A stretch of 64,000 nt of DNA from Cyanobium sp. CH-040 (GCF_024346135.1 NZ_JAGQCJ010000002.1:167372-231371); one strand, 5' to 3'; numbered from the stretch's first letter, positions 34,249 to 43,099 are shown. Notes: a model not told the origin generated them from the sequence alone. Program-made: numbers and translations.

Positions 34249-35745
34249 TTGAGCGCAACCAGCGGACGGCGGGCGGTGATCGGCGTGATGGGTGCCGGCG
34301 ATGGGGCAGGCACGGCGGCCCTGCGGCTGGCGGAGGAGCTGGGCGCCGCCATCGCCCGCCGGGGCTGGGCCCTGCTCAGCGGTGGGCGCCCCAGCGGCGT
34401 GATGGCGGCGGCCAGCCGCGGCGCCATGGCGGTGGAGGGCCATCTGGTGGTGGGCGTGCTGCCCGGCGACGGAAGCGGCGGCAGGGGAGAGGGCGCGACG
34501 GCGGAGCTGGATCTGGCGCTGTTCACCGGCATGGGCCTGGCCCGCAACGTGATCAACGTGCTCAGCAGCGACGTGGTGGTGGTGTGCGGGGGCGGCGGCG
34601 CCGGCACGGCGTCGGAGGCGGCCCATGCGCTCGGGGCGGGCCGGCCCCTGGTGCTGCTGGCTGTTCCGCAACCCTGGATCGCACTGTTCACAGGCCTCGA
34701 TGCCGGCGTGGTGGTGTGCGCCACGGTGGAGGAGGCCATCGCCGCCATCGCCCGCCAGCTCAACGTTCCCGCCCAGCCTCCCTGCCGAGCCACAGCCGCT
34801 GTCAGCGCCGCTGGTGCCGCCGCCGCAGACCTGAAGGGCGAGCGCCTGCCGGTGGCCCTGGTGCAACTGCAGGCCGGGGAGGATGCCGCCGCCAACCGCC
34901 GTCAGGCCGAGGCCTGGCTGGAGCGGGCCGTTCGGCCACCGGCGGGCCGTCCGGCACCGCGGCTGCTGATGCTGCCGGAGATCTGGAACGCCCCCTACGC
35001 AGCGCAGCGCTTCGCCGCCTTCGCCGAACCGATCCCCGAGCCCGGCTGCTCCCTGCTCGACGGGCCCTCACCGTCGCTGGCGATGGTGGCGCGGCTGGCC
35101 CGGCGCCATGGCGTGGCGGTGATCGCCGGCTCGATCCCCGAGCGCGGCGCCGACGGGCGTCTCCACAACACAGCCACCGTGATCGATGGGCAGGGGCGGC
35201 TGCTGGCGAAGCACCGCAAGCTGCACCTCTTCGATGTGGATGTGCCCGGCGGCATCCGCTTCCGCGAATCCGACAGCCTCAGCCCCGGCGGCTCCATCAC
35301 GGTGCTGCCGGGCGACGGTGACCCCCTGGCCACCGGCCTGGCCGAGCCGCCGAACCTGGGCCTGCTGATCTGCTACGACATCCGCTTCCCGGAGCTGGCC
35401 CTGCTGATGGGGCAACGCCATGGCTGCTCCCTGCTGGCCTGCCCGGCCGCCTTCAACACCACCACCGGCCCGCGCCACTGGCACCTGCTGATGCGGGCCC
35501 GTGCGGTGGACAGCCAGTGCTTCCTGCTGGCCTGCTCCAGTGCGCGGCCACCGGACGGCGAGGGCTACCCCAGCTACGGCCACTCGCTGGTGGTGGATCC
35601 CTGGGGCACGGTGATCGCCGAGGCCGGCACGGGCGAGCAGGTGCTGCACGCCGAGCTGGATCTGGCCCAGGTGGCCCTGGCCCGGCGGGCGATCCCCACC
35701 GGCGAGCAGCGCCGCGGCGATCTGTATCGGCTGGAGCCGGCGTGA
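34249..35745 (+). CDS. LOG/TIGR00725-like domain fused to a Nit2-like carbon-nitrogen hydrolase
   Basis: One uninterrupted 498-residue frame holds two complete enzymes. Residues 1-175 are a LOG-superfamily Rossmann domain of the TIGR00725 type (VIGVMGAGDGAG, ALLSGGRPSGVMAAA, VVCGGGGAGTASEAAHAL). After an Ala-rich linker, residues about 195-498 are a nitrilase-superfamily hydrolase resembling Nit2 omega-amidase: E244 in LMLPEIWNAPY, K324 in KHRKLHLFDVDVPG, C375 in LLICYDIRFPELALL. Nit2 deamidates 2-oxoglutaramate or 2-oxosuccinamate. The start is TTG 34249. The function of the N-terminal domain (nucleotide or cofactor binding) is unknown. Confidence 0.88.
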   Translation: MSATSGRRAVIGVMGAGDGAGTAALRLAEELGAAIARRGWALLSGGRPSGVMAAASRGAMAVEGHLVVGVLPGDGSGGRGEGATAELDLALFTGMGLARNVINVLSSDVVVVCGGGGAGTASEAAHALGAGRPLVLLAVPQPWIALFTGLDAGVVVCATVEEAIAAIARQLNVPAQPPCRATAAVSAAGAAAADLKGERLPVALVQLQAGEDAAANRRQAEAWLERAVRPPAGRPAPRLLMLPEIWNAPYAAQRFAAFAEPIPEPGCSLLDGPSPSLAMVARLARRHGVAVIAGSIPERGADGRLHNTATVIDGQGRLLAKHRKLHLFDVDVPGGIRFRESDSLSPGGSITVLPGDGDPLATGLAEPPNLGLLICYDIRFPELALLMGQRHGCSLLACPAAFNTTTGPRHWHLLMRARAVDSQCFLLACSSARPPDGEGYPSYGHSLVVDPWGTVIAEAGTGEQVLHAELDLAQVALARRAIPTGEQRRGDLYRLEPA

Positions 35746-35812
35746 CTCCCGGCAGGGAACCTCACCGGTGAGCCGGTGCGAACAGCGACAGGCAGCGGCC
35801 GCGGGTCCTCCA

Positions 35813-35818
35813 TAGGGT
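35813..35818 (+). promoter_or_regulatory. TAGGGT -10-like element upstream of the NADH dehydrogenase gene
   Basis: TAGGGT (within CATAGGGTCT), 28 bases before ATG 35847, in a 101-base intergenic gap. Confidence 0.5.
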
Positions 35819-35846
35819 CTGGGAGTCCCCAGGCCGGCGCAGGCCC

Positions 35847-37265
35847 ATGGAACGGTTCTTCCTGGAGCTCGACCCACCCGAGGAGGTGATGCGCAGCTGG
35901 CCCCACGTGGTGATCGTAGGGGGCGGCTTCGCCGGCCTCAAGGCCTGCCACGCCCTGGCCCGTCAGCCGGTGCGGGTGACGCTGATCGACAAGCGCAACT
36001 TCAACCTGTTCCAGCCGTTGCTGTATCAGGTGGCCTCGGGGCTGGTGAGCGAGGCGGATGTGGCCTCACCACTTCGGCAGATGGTGGGCCATGCCCCCAA
36101 CATCCAGATCCTGCTGGGGGAGGTGACGGACATCGACCCCGACGCACGGGAGGTGGTGTTCAACGACCGGCGCTACGGCTACGACCAGCTGATCCTGGCC
36201 ACCGGCTCGGGCAGCACCTACTTCGGCCGGGAGGAGTGGCGGCCGCTGGCGCCGCCGATGAAGATCCTCGAGCACGCCGATGAGATCCGCCGGCGGCTGC
36301 TGATGGCCCTGGAGGAGGCGGAGCAGACCCCAGACCCGCAGCGGCGCCGCTTTCTGCAGACGGTGGTGGTGGTGGGCGCCGGGCCGGCGGGCTGCGAACT
36401 GGCCGGATCGCTGATCGAGCTGATGCACCGGGCCGTGCGGCGCGAGTTCAAGCAGCTGCGCCAGGACGACTGCACGGTGGTGCTGGTGGACGTGGTGGAC
36501 CGGGTGCTGCCCACCATGGCCGAACCGCTGGGGGCCGCCGCCGCCCGCTACCTGGAGGCCGCGGGGGTGGAGCTGCGCCTGGGGGCGAAGGTGGAGGCGA
36601 TCGCGCCGGGCCGGGTGCGGCTGGCCGGGTCGGCGGGGGAGCAGGAGCTGGCGGCGGCCACGATCTGCTGGACCGCCGGCGTGCGCGCCTCCCGCCTGGG
36701 CCGGCTGCTGGCCGAGCGCTGCAGCTGCCCGGTGGACCGCGGTGGCCGGCTGGTGGTGGAGCCGGATTTCTCGATCCCTGGCCACCCGGAGATCCGCGCC
36801 GTGGGGGATCTCTGCAACTACGCCCACACCGAGGACGGCCGGCCGCTGCCGGGCATGGCCGGTCCGGCGGTGCAGATGGGCGGCTGGGTGGCCCGCGACG
36901 TGCTGGCCCGCCTGCAGGGCCGGCCGATGGCGCCGTTCCGCTGGGTCGACCTGGGCAGCATGGCGGTGATCGGTCCCTGGTATGCCGTGGCCGACCTGCG
37001 CGGCTGGCACGTGACCGGCCTGCCGGGCTGGATCCTCTGGGCCCTGGCGCATCTGGCCTTCATTCCCGACACCGAGAACCGCATCGCCCTGTTCAGCAAG
37101 TGGATGTGGCAGATCGCCACCCGCCAGCGCACCGCCCTGCTGATCACCGGCCGGCCCGACCAGCACATCGGCGTGGATGTGGGGCTGTACCGGGCGCCAT
37201 GGAACGCGCAGGGCTCAGGAGAAGAGACGCAGGTCGTTCCCGCCCAGAGCGAGGCAGCCGCCTGA
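35847..37265 (+). CDS. Type II NAD(P)H dehydrogenase (NDH-2)
   Basis: A 472-residue monotopic flavoprotein that passes electrons from NAD(P)H to quinone without pumping protons. The FAD motif is HVVIVGGGFAGLKACHALA (residues about 20-38), the NAD motif VVVVGAGPAGCELAGSL (about 175), and the FAD-contacting region IRAVGDLCNYA (about 320). RNFNLFQPLLYQVASGLV is a strong NDH-2/NdbB-type hallmark. A C-terminal amphipathic segment (GWILWALAHLAFI) suits membrane attachment. ATG 35847; MRSWPH at residue 15 is an alternative start. The gene stands alone between promoter element and photolyase. Confidence 0.92.
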   Translation: MERFFLELDPPEEVMRSWPHVVIVGGGFAGLKACHALARQPVRVTLIDKRNFNLFQPLLYQVASGLVSEADVASPLRQMVGHAPNIQILLGEVTDIDPDAREVVFNDRRYGYDQLILATGSGSTYFGREEWRPLAPPMKILEHADEIRRRLLMALEEAEQTPDPQRRRFLQTVVVVGAGPAGCELAGSLIELMHRAVRREFKQLRQDDCTVVLVDVVDRVLPTMAEPLGAAAARYLEAAGVELRLGAKVEAIAPGRVRLAGSAGEQELAAATICWTAGVRASRLGRLLAERCSCPVDRGGRLVVEPDFSIPGHPEIRAVGDLCNYAHTEDGRPLPGMAGPAVQMGGWVARDVLARLQGRPMAPFRWVDLGSMAVIGPWYAVADLRGWHVTGLPGWILWALAHLAFIPDTENRIALFSKWMWQIATRQRTALLITGRPDQHIGVDVGLYRAPWNAQGSGEETQVVPAQSEAAA

Positions 37266-37306
37266 ATGGAATCCCAGCGGGGCAACAGAGAGCCTCGCCA
37301 CAGGGC

Positions 37307-38842
37307 CTAGAGCTTGCGGAGGCCAGCGGCTGTGGTGCGGATCGCCGCCAGCTCCTCATCAGGCAGCTTCTCCAGTTGCTTCATCACCAGGGCCATGCGC
37401 GGATTGCGGCGCAGCGATTCCTGGTGGCGGGCCAGGAAATCCCAGTAGAGGGCGTTGAAGGGGCAGGCGTCCGGCCCGCTGCGCTGCTTCACGTCGTAGC
37501 GGCAGCCCTTGCAGTAGGTGCTCATGCGGTTGATGTAGCTGCCGCTGGCGGCGTAGGGCTTGCTGGCCAGGCGGCCGCCGTCGGCGAACAGACCCATGCC
37601 CAGCACGTTGGTCTGCATCACCCAGTCGTAGCCGTCGATGAACATCCGCTGGAACCAGGCCGTGAACGACTGCGGATCGAGGCCCGCGATCAGGCCGTAA
37701 TTCGCCAGCACCATCAGTCGCTGGATGTGGTGGGCATAGCCGCTGCTCTCCAACTCGCCGAGGACGGTGTCCATGCAGGCCATGCCGCTGCCCCCCAGCC
37801 GCTCCAGCCAGTCCGGCAGCGGCCCATTGGCGCCGAAGTGGTTGCTGGCCGTGTAGTCGGCCCCGAACCACCAGTAAAGGCCGTGGGTGTATTCGCGCCA
37901 GCCGAGGATCTGGCGGATCACCCCCTCCAGCCCCGCCAGCGGGCTGCGCCGCTCCCGCCCTGCTTGCTCCAGCCGCCGGATCACCTCCAGCGGTTGCAGC
38001 AGCCCCAGGTTCAGATAGGGCGAGAGCAGCGCATGCCAGAGGGTGGGCTCGCCGCTCACCATGGCGTCCTGGTAGGGCCCGAAGCCGTCGAGGCGGGTGG
38101 CGATGAAGTGCTTCAGCACCGCCAGGGCCTGCTCCCGGGTCACGGCCCAGCGGAAGCTGCGGGCATCGCCGGGCAGCCGCGGGCCGCCACCGGCCTCCAG
38201 GTCGTCCGCCAACCGCTCAACCTTGGCGATCACATCCGCGGTGATGGCGTCGGGCTCAAACCACAACGGCTCCGGCCCCTTGAGCCCCCTGGGCGGCGCC
38301 TTGCGGTTGGCCTGGTCGAAATTCCACTGGCCGCCCAGGGGCTGGCCCTCGCCGTCCATCAGCACGCCGAAGCGCCGCCGGCCCTCGCGGTAGAAGAGCT
38401 CCATGCGCAGCTGCTTGTACGGATGCGCCCAGGCGGCGAAGTCGTTCCGGCTCCACAGGAAGGCGTTGGAGGCGTGCCACACCAGCCGCGGAGCACCGGC
38501 GCCCATGGCCTCCACCGCCGCCACGATTGACGCACGGAACGGCCGCTCCGCCGGCTCCATCAGGTGCAGCTCGGTGATGCCGTGCTCGGCGATCCAGGCC
38601 GCCAGCCCGGCGCGGAAATTCTCCACCTGGCGGTGATCCACCGTCCAGCCGGCCACCGCCAGCTCGGCGGCGAAGTGGCGCATCGCGCTCCACACCAGCA
38701 CCAGCTTCTGGCGGTGGCAGCGACGCGCCCGAGCCGACGAGGTGCTCTCGAGCAGCAGCACCCGCGGCGAAGCCGGCTCCGCTGCCGCCAGGGCGGCCTG
38801 GGCCGCCGACAGCTGGTCGCCCAGCACCCAGATGCCCTTCAC
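37307..38842 (-). CDS. FeS-type bacterial cryptochrome / (6-4) photolyase
   Basis: A 511-residue protein of the deoxyribodipyrimidine photolyase-related (FeS-BCP) class, which uses light to repair (6-4) photoproducts or signals as a cryptochrome. Four cysteines that can hold a 4Fe-4S cluster are seen in GSGMACMDTVLG, STYCKGCRYDVKQ and GPDACPFNALYWD. FAD-pocket segments include EYTHGLYWWFGADYTASNHF and TNVLGMGLFADGGRLASKPY. The N-terminus WVLGDQLSAAQAAL fits the family. The start is GTG. The stop lies close to the convergent NADH dehydrogenase. Confidence 0.9.
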   Translation of the reverse strand: MKGIWVLGDQLSAAQAALAAAEPASPRVLLLESTSSARARRCHRQKLVLVWSAMRHFAAELAVAGWTVDHRQVENFRAGLAAWIAEHGITELHLMEPAERPFRASIVAAVEAMGAGAPRLVWHASNAFLWSRNDFAAWAHPYKQLRMELFYREGRRRFGVLMDGEGQPLGGQWNFDQANRKAPPRGLKGPEPLWFEPDAITADVIAKVERLADDLEAGGGPRLPGDARSFRWAVTREQALAVLKHFIATRLDGFGPYQDAMVSGEPTLWHALLSPYLNLGLLQPLEVIRRLEQAGRERRSPLAGLEGVIRQILGWREYTHGLYWWFGADYTASNHFGANGPLPDWLERLGGSGMACMDTVLGELESSGYAHHIQRLMVLANYGLIAGLDPQSFTAWFQRMFIDGYDWVMQTNVLGMGLFADGGRLASKPYAASGSYINRMSTYCKGCRYDVKQRSGPDACPFNALYWDFLARHQESLRRNPRMALVMKQLEKLPDEELAAIRTTAAGLRKL

Positions 38843-38890
38843 GGCCGGCAGATCACCTGCGGTTCAGCGCCACGGTGCCCGAGCGGACCG

Positions 38891-39136
38891 TCAACGGTGA
38901 AAGCGGGGGTCGGTCTCCAGCCAGCGCTCCAGCGCCGCCAGCCCCTCGATCAGCGCCCACACGCTCAGGCCCAGCACCAGCAGTCCGCCGGCCGCCATCA
39001 CGACCGCCATCACCAGGGGAATCGCCGCCAGCGCCACCAGCGGGAACACCACCAGGCCGCCGATGGCCGCCAGCCCCAGCACCGGCGCCACCAGCGCCGA
39101 TGGCGGACCACTTCTCCAGGACTGGATCGGGGCCAT
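38891..39136 (-). CDS. Small two-helix membrane protein
   Basis: 81 residues with two long hydrophobic segments, ALVAPVLGLAAIGGLVVFPL and VMAVVMAAGGLLVLGLSVWAL, and a short charged C-terminus (ALERWLETDPRFHR). No known family. It lies 48 bases upstream of the photolyase gene on the same strand and could be co-transcribed. The start is ATG. Function unknown. Confidence 0.6.
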   Translation of the reverse strand: MAPIQSWRSGPPSALVAPVLGLAAIGGLVVFPLVALAAIPLVMAVVMAAGGLLVLGLSVWALIEGLAALERWLETDPRFHR

Positions 39137-39250
39137 GGGATCAGCACCGCGGATACTGGCTCATTCTGGGGCCGCAGGACCTGTCGAGGAGGGCGGAGAA
39201 CCGCCCGAGCCGGCCGCCGGATGCGGGACTCGCATCAGGGCCTGGATGCC

Positions 39251-39256
39251 TAGGGT
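39251..39256 (+). promoter_or_regulatory. TAGGGT -10-like element upstream of the epimerase-cupin fusion
   Basis: TAGGGT, 23 bases before ATG 39280. Confidence 0.5.
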
Positions 39257-39279
39257 CGGCGCAGCGAGCGCCGCTGCCG

Positions 39280-40620
39280 ATGCGCATCACCATCGTGGGC
39301 TGCGGCTACGTGGGCACCGCCCTGGCCCGCCACTGGCGCCACGATCCCCAGGTGCGGCTCACCGTCACCTGTACGCGAGAGGAGCGCCGGTCGCAGCTGG
39401 CACCCCTGGCCGAGCGGGTGGAGGTGTTGCGGGCAGGAGACGGGCCGGCGCTGCGGCTCGCTCTGCAGGACGCTGAGGTTGCGGTGTTCTGCCTGGCCCC
39501 CACGGGCGATCGGCTGGTGAGCGCCGACGCCTACGGCGCCACCTACCGCGACAGCTTCAGCGCTCTGGCCGCTCTGGTGGATGAGCTGCCGAACCTGCGC
39601 CAGATCGTCTACACCGGCAGCTGCTCGGTCTACGGGGATGCCGGCGGTGGCTGGGTGGACGAGAGCACCCCGGCCGCACCCCGCGACGACCACGGCCGGG
39701 TGCTGCTGGAGAGCGAGGAGCTGCTGGGCCGCTGCCGCGCTCCGGGGCGCCGCGTGTGCGTGCTGCGGCTTGGAGCGATTTACGGCCCCGGCCGGGAGCT
39801 GGGCGAGCGCTTCCGCCCCCTGGCCGGCAGCACCCGCCCCGGCGATGGCCGTCAGCACAGCAGCTGGATCCACCGCGACGACGTGGTGGGCGCCATCGCC
39901 GCCGCCGTCAACGGCGGCTGGGACGGGTTGGTGAACCTGGTGGACGACGAACCGCTGCCGGTGGCCGATCTGCTCGACCGGGTGCTCGCGGCCGGCGCTC
40001 TGGAACCGGTCCGCTGGCATCCGGCCGCCGCCACCGGCACCAAGCCGGCGGATCGGCGTGTGAGCAACCGCCGCCTGCATCAGCTCGGCCACCGGCTGCG
40101 CCATCCACGGGTGCAGGTGCCGCTGCTCAAGCGCATCGATCAGACCCTGTTCGATGCGCTGGCCTCCCAGTCCCGCGAGGCGCCCCGGGGCCGCTGCAAC
40201 CACAACCTGCACCAGGAGAGCGATCTGGTGCAGCGCTTTCTGAACGTGCTGCAGCCGGGCACCTACGTGCGCCCCCACCGCCACCAGCGCGAGCAGCCGG
40301 GCACGGGCTTCGAGTGCTTCCTTGTGCTGCAGGGGGCGGTGGGGCTGCTGGTGCTCGACGCGGCCGGCGCGGTGATCAGCCGCCAGCGCCTGGAGGCCGG
40401 CGGAGCCCTGCGGGGCGTCGAACTGGCCGAGGGGCAGGTGCACACCCTGGTGGCCCTGGAGCCGGACACCGTGCTGTTTGAGCTCAAGCAGGGCCCCTAC
40501 ATCCCCAGCGCCGACAAGGACTTCCTGTCCCAGTTCCCCGCCGAGGGCACACCGGCGGCCGAGGCCCAGGAGCGCTGCTGGCGGGCGCTGTTCGAGGAGG
40601 AGGAGAACGCCGATCCGTAA
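39280..40620 (+). CDS. NAD-dependent epimerase/dehydratase fused to a WbuC-type cupin
   Basis: A 446-residue fusion. Residues 1-290 form an extended SDR/epimerase domain with the NAD motif MRITIVGCGYVGTALARHW, YTGSCSVYGDAGG in the active-site region, and WIHRDDVVGAIAAAVNG. Residues about 300-435 match the WbuC cupin metalloprotein family: RGRCNHNLHQESDLVQRFLN, PGTYVRPHRHQREQPGTGFE, FLVLQGAVGLLVLDA. WbuC genes normally sit in surface-polysaccharide clusters, but none is seen here. ATG 39280 is chosen; the frame is open to 38875 without family-like residues. The epimerase catalytic Tyr-Lys pair is not clear, so activity is uncertain. Confidence 0.85.
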   Translation: MRITIVGCGYVGTALARHWRHDPQVRLTVTCTREERRSQLAPLAERVEVLRAGDGPALRLALQDAEVAVFCLAPTGDRLVSADAYGATYRDSFSALAALVDELPNLRQIVYTGSCSVYGDAGGGWVDESTPAAPRDDHGRVLLESEELLGRCRAPGRRVCVLRLGAIYGPGRELGERFRPLAGSTRPGDGRQHSSWIHRDDVVGAIAAAVNGGWDGLVNLVDDEPLPVADLLDRVLAAGALEPVRWHPAAATGTKPADRRVSNRRLHQLGHRLRHPRVQVPLLKRIDQTLFDALASQSREAPRGRCNHNLHQESDLVQRFLNVLQPGTYVRPHRHQREQPGTGFECFLVLQGAVGLLVLDAAGAVISRQRLEAGGALRGVELAEGQVHTLVALEPDTVLFELKQGPYIPSADKDFLSQFPAEGTPAAEAQERCWRALFEEEENADP

Positions 40621-40681
40621 CGAAGCGTGCCGTCCTGGTCTGCCCATCCCCACACGGACTGTCCGCCAGCTTCGGTCTGCA

Positions 40682-40687
40682 TAGGTT
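40682..40687 (+). promoter_or_regulatory. TAGGTT -10-like element upstream of the SHOCT gene
   Basis: TAGGTT, 54 bases before ATG 40742, in the 121-base gap after the epimerase-cupin fusion. Confidence 0.45.
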
Positions 40688-40741
40688 GAAGACAGAGCAC
40701 TCTCACCCTGGTCCAAGGGGCTGAGACACGCAGAGGGCACC

Positions 40742-41992
40742 ATGGAACAGATCACCCCGCAGGGCCTGCAGGTCGCCCAGGACCTCGGCCAGCGCCACGG
40801 GTTCAGTGCCGGCGCCGTGGCACACCTGATGCAGGCGATGCTGCGCAGCCGCGGCGGCATGGCCCAGTTCAACCACCCCGAATTCGGCGGCTCCGGCCAG
40901 TGGATGCCCGGCGGCATGCTGATGATCAGCGACATGTTCAACAACGCCCTCAAGGCCCGCGTCGACGGGCTCTGCCGGGACGTCTCCGCCGTGCTGGCCT
41001 CGCAGCCGATGTCGGCGCCAGCGGTGAGCCACAGCTTCCAGCAGCAGAGCGGCGGCGGGTTCCAGCAGCAGAGTTCCGGCGGAGCCGCTGCCGCAGCCAT
41101 GCCCGGCATGGCCCCCATGGCGTCGATGGCCCCGATGCCCGGCATGGCTCCGATGGCGTCATCCCCGGCAGCGCCGCTGTTCGTTCCCGATCCCCGCGAC
41201 ACCTGGTGGCCGCCGGAACTCGGCACCCCCAGCGCCAGCGGTGAGCAGAACAGCGTGCGCTATGCCTTCTTCCCCGGCAGCGGCCGCCTGGCGGTGGATG
41301 TGAACGGCCAGGTGAGCGTCTACGACACCGGAGGGCAGCACATCGCCGGCTTCGGCCAGCAGCAGGCCGGCGGCGGCGTGGTGTTCACGACCCCTGCCGG
41401 CCATGTGAGCCTCAGCAGCTTCTCGCCCGCCGGCGGCTTCAGCCAGCAGCAGCAGAGCGGCGGCGGCTCCCAGCAGCAGAGCACCGGTGGCGGCTGGCAG
41501 CAACAGAGCAGCAGCGCCGCCAGCGTTTCGCAGGCCGCAGCGACAACGCCCATGCCGCCCATGGGATCGATGCAGCCACCGGCCGGGATGTCCATGGCGC
41601 CGATGTCGCCGATGGCACCGATAGCGCCCCCGCACGCCTGGTGGCCCGCCGAGCTCGGCACGCCAGCTTCCAGCGGCGCCCAGAACGACCTGCGCTATGC
41701 CGTGTTCCCGGCGATCGGCCGGCTGGCGGTGGAGCAGGGCGGCCGCTGCCGGGTGTTCGCCGTGGGGCCAGAGCAGATTCGCGGCGTGGCGGTGCAGAGC
41801 GACAGCGGTGCCCTGATGGTCGCGACGGCCGACGGCGAACGGCCCCTGGACCAGTTCCCGCAAGTCACCCCGGCTGCCGAGCCGGATGATCCCTATGCGG
41901 CCCTGGAGCGCCTGGGAGAGCTCAGGGCCAAGGGCATCCTCACCGAGGAGGAATTCGACCGCAAGAAGGCCGACCTGCTGGCGCGTCTCTGA
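40742..41992 (+). CDS. Gln-rich SHOCT-domain protein with a duplicated WW-PELGTP module
   Basis: 416 residues. The N-terminal 85 residues are ordered (GFSAGAVAHLMQAMLRSRGG). Two Ser/Gln/Gly- and Met/Pro/Ala-rich linkers (FQQQSSGG, SQQQQSGGGS, AMPGMAPMASMAP) separate two similar modules of about 73 residues that begin at W155 (WWPPELGTPSASGEQN) and W300 (WWPAELGTPASSGAQN). Each continues with RYA-FP--GRLAV. The C-terminal 33 residues are a SHOCT helix pair (ERLGELRAKGILTEEEFDRK), usually an interaction or oligomerisation tag. No signal peptide. Module function unknown. Codon use is like that of its neighbours. Confidence 0.78.
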   Translation: MEQITPQGLQVAQDLGQRHGFSAGAVAHLMQAMLRSRGGMAQFNHPEFGGSGQWMPGGMLMISDMFNNALKARVDGLCRDVSAVLASQPMSAPAVSHSFQQQSGGGFQQQSSGGAAAAAMPGMAPMASMAPMPGMAPMASSPAAPLFVPDPRDTWWPPELGTPSASGEQNSVRYAFFPGSGRLAVDVNGQVSVYDTGGQHIAGFGQQQAGGGVVFTTPAGHVSLSSFSPAGGFSQQQQSGGGSQQQSTGGGWQQQSSSAASVSQAAATTPMPPMGSMQPPAGMSMAPMSPMAPIAPPHAWWPAELGTPASSGAQNDLRYAVFPAIGRLAVEQGGRCRVFAVGPEQIRGVAVQSDSGALMVATADGERPLDQFPQVTPAAEPDDPYAALERLGELRAKGILTEEEFDRKKADLLARL

Positions 41993-42013
41993 CGTCCCGG
42001 CTGACGCCGGCCA

Positions 42014-43099
42014 TCAGGCCGTGCCGAACGCCACCTGGCAGGCGGCGTTGAGCAGTTCGGCCTCATCCCGGGTTCGGGGATTGCGGCCGTCCAGGGTGCC
42101 CCGGTCGCAATCGGCCGTGATCTCGACCTCGTCGTTGTTGGCGATCACCGAGAACGTGGTCGACTGGGTGCCGACCGGACGGATCGATCCGTAGAGCAGC
42201 TGATAGTTCGTGTTGGGAACCACGATGTAGGTGGTGTGGCTGCTGACGGCGTTGTCCACGGCCGCATTGATGATCGCCGCGGTGGCCAGGGTGGAGACGC
42301 CCCAGGCGGCGGCACTCGGCCCCCACCAGTTCCAGCGTGGGGTGGACCAGCCGCCGTACCACCCCCACGACCAGGGGCGGGCCGGGCCCCAGCCGGGACG
42401 GGCCCAGCCGGGATAGCGGTACCAGCGGTCCCAGTCACGACTGGCCCGGCGCCAGCGGTCGTCGCGGCGGTCGGCTGCGCGATCCCAGCGGTCGTCCCGC
42501 CGGTTGCCGGCCCGATCCCAGCGGTCGTCGCGGCGGTTACCGGCCCGATCCCAGCGGTCATCCCGCCGGTCGAGCCGCTCCTGCCGGGCGCGGTCGTTGT
42601 CGCGATTGCGGTTGCGGTCGCTGCCACGGTTGCGCTCGTCGCGCCGGGCCCGGTCCGCGTTGCGGTTGCGTTCGGCATTGCGGTTTCGCTCGGCATTGCG
42701 GTTGCGGTCAGCGCTGCCGGTGCGGTCCAGTGAGGGGGTACCCCGTCCCCGGCTGTTGCCGGTCCATCCACCCCGGGGTTCCCTGGAGCCGCGTCCCATG
42801 CCCGGCGAGGCGGTGCGGAAGCCGGTGTTCTTGTTCGAGCGGCGGGCCTGTCCACCGCCACCGCCACCACCAGTCAGGTTGCCGCCAGCGGAACGGCGGT
42901 TGCTGCCACCACCGCTGCCACGGCCCCCGCCACGGTTGCCACTGCCACGGTTGCCACTGCCACCGCCACCGCTGCGCTGGCTGAGCAACTGCTCGGCGGA
43001 CGAGGGGCTGCCCGCCGCCGCCCAGGTGGGTGCGCTGGGCAGGGCGGGAATCACCAGAACCCCCGCAAGCACGAGGGCGGGAAGGGAGAGGGTCTTCAC
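42014..43099 (-). CDS. Secreted Gly/Arg/Asp repeat protein
   Basis: 361 residues with a signal peptide (LPALVLAGVLVIPALPS, cleavage near PTWA-A), then a Gly/Ser/Arg/Asn-rich stretch. Next come hexapeptide repeats NRNAER and undecapeptide repeats RRDDRWDRAGN, a Trp/Pro/Gly/Tyr-rich segment (WARPGWGPARPWSWGWYGG), and an ordered Cys-containing end (about 250-361) with the segment YGSIRPVGTQSTTFSV. The design resembles envelope or cell-surface proteins. The GTG start overlaps the upstream secreted protein's stop by 4 bases. Function unknown. Confidence 0.68.
   Translation of the reverse strand: MKTLSLPALVLAGVLVIPALPSAPTWAAAGSPSSAEQLLSQRSGGGGSGNRGSGNRGGGRGSGGGSNRRSAGGNLTGGGGGGGQARRSNKNTGFRTASPGMGRGSREPRGGWTGNSRGRGTPSLDRTGSADRNRNAERNRNAERNRNADRARRDERNRGSDRNRNRDNDRARQERLDRRDDRWDRAGNRRDDRWDRAGNRRDDRWDRAADRRDDRWRRASRDWDRWYRYPGWARPGWGPARPWSWGWYGGWSTPRWNWWGPSAAAWGVSTLATAAIINAAVDNAVSSHTTYIVVPNTNYQLLYGSIRPVGTQSTTFSVIANNDEVEITADCDRGTLDGRNPRTRDEAELLNAACQVAFGTA
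42452..42583. repeat. 33-bp tandem repeats encoding RRDDRWDRAGN
   Basis: Units at 42452-42484, 42485-42517, 42518-42550 and a diverging fourth at 42551-42583 keep an exact 33-base period, starting CCAGCGGTC. They lie inside the secreted protein gene, in frame. Confidence 0.85.
42660..42713. repeat. 18-bp tandem repeats encoding NRNAER
   Basis: Three exact-length 18-base units (42660-42677, 42678-42695, 42696-42713) begin TTGCGGTT and encode Asn/Arg/Ala/Glu hexapeptides within the same secreted protein. They differ at a few positions. Confidence 0.85.
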
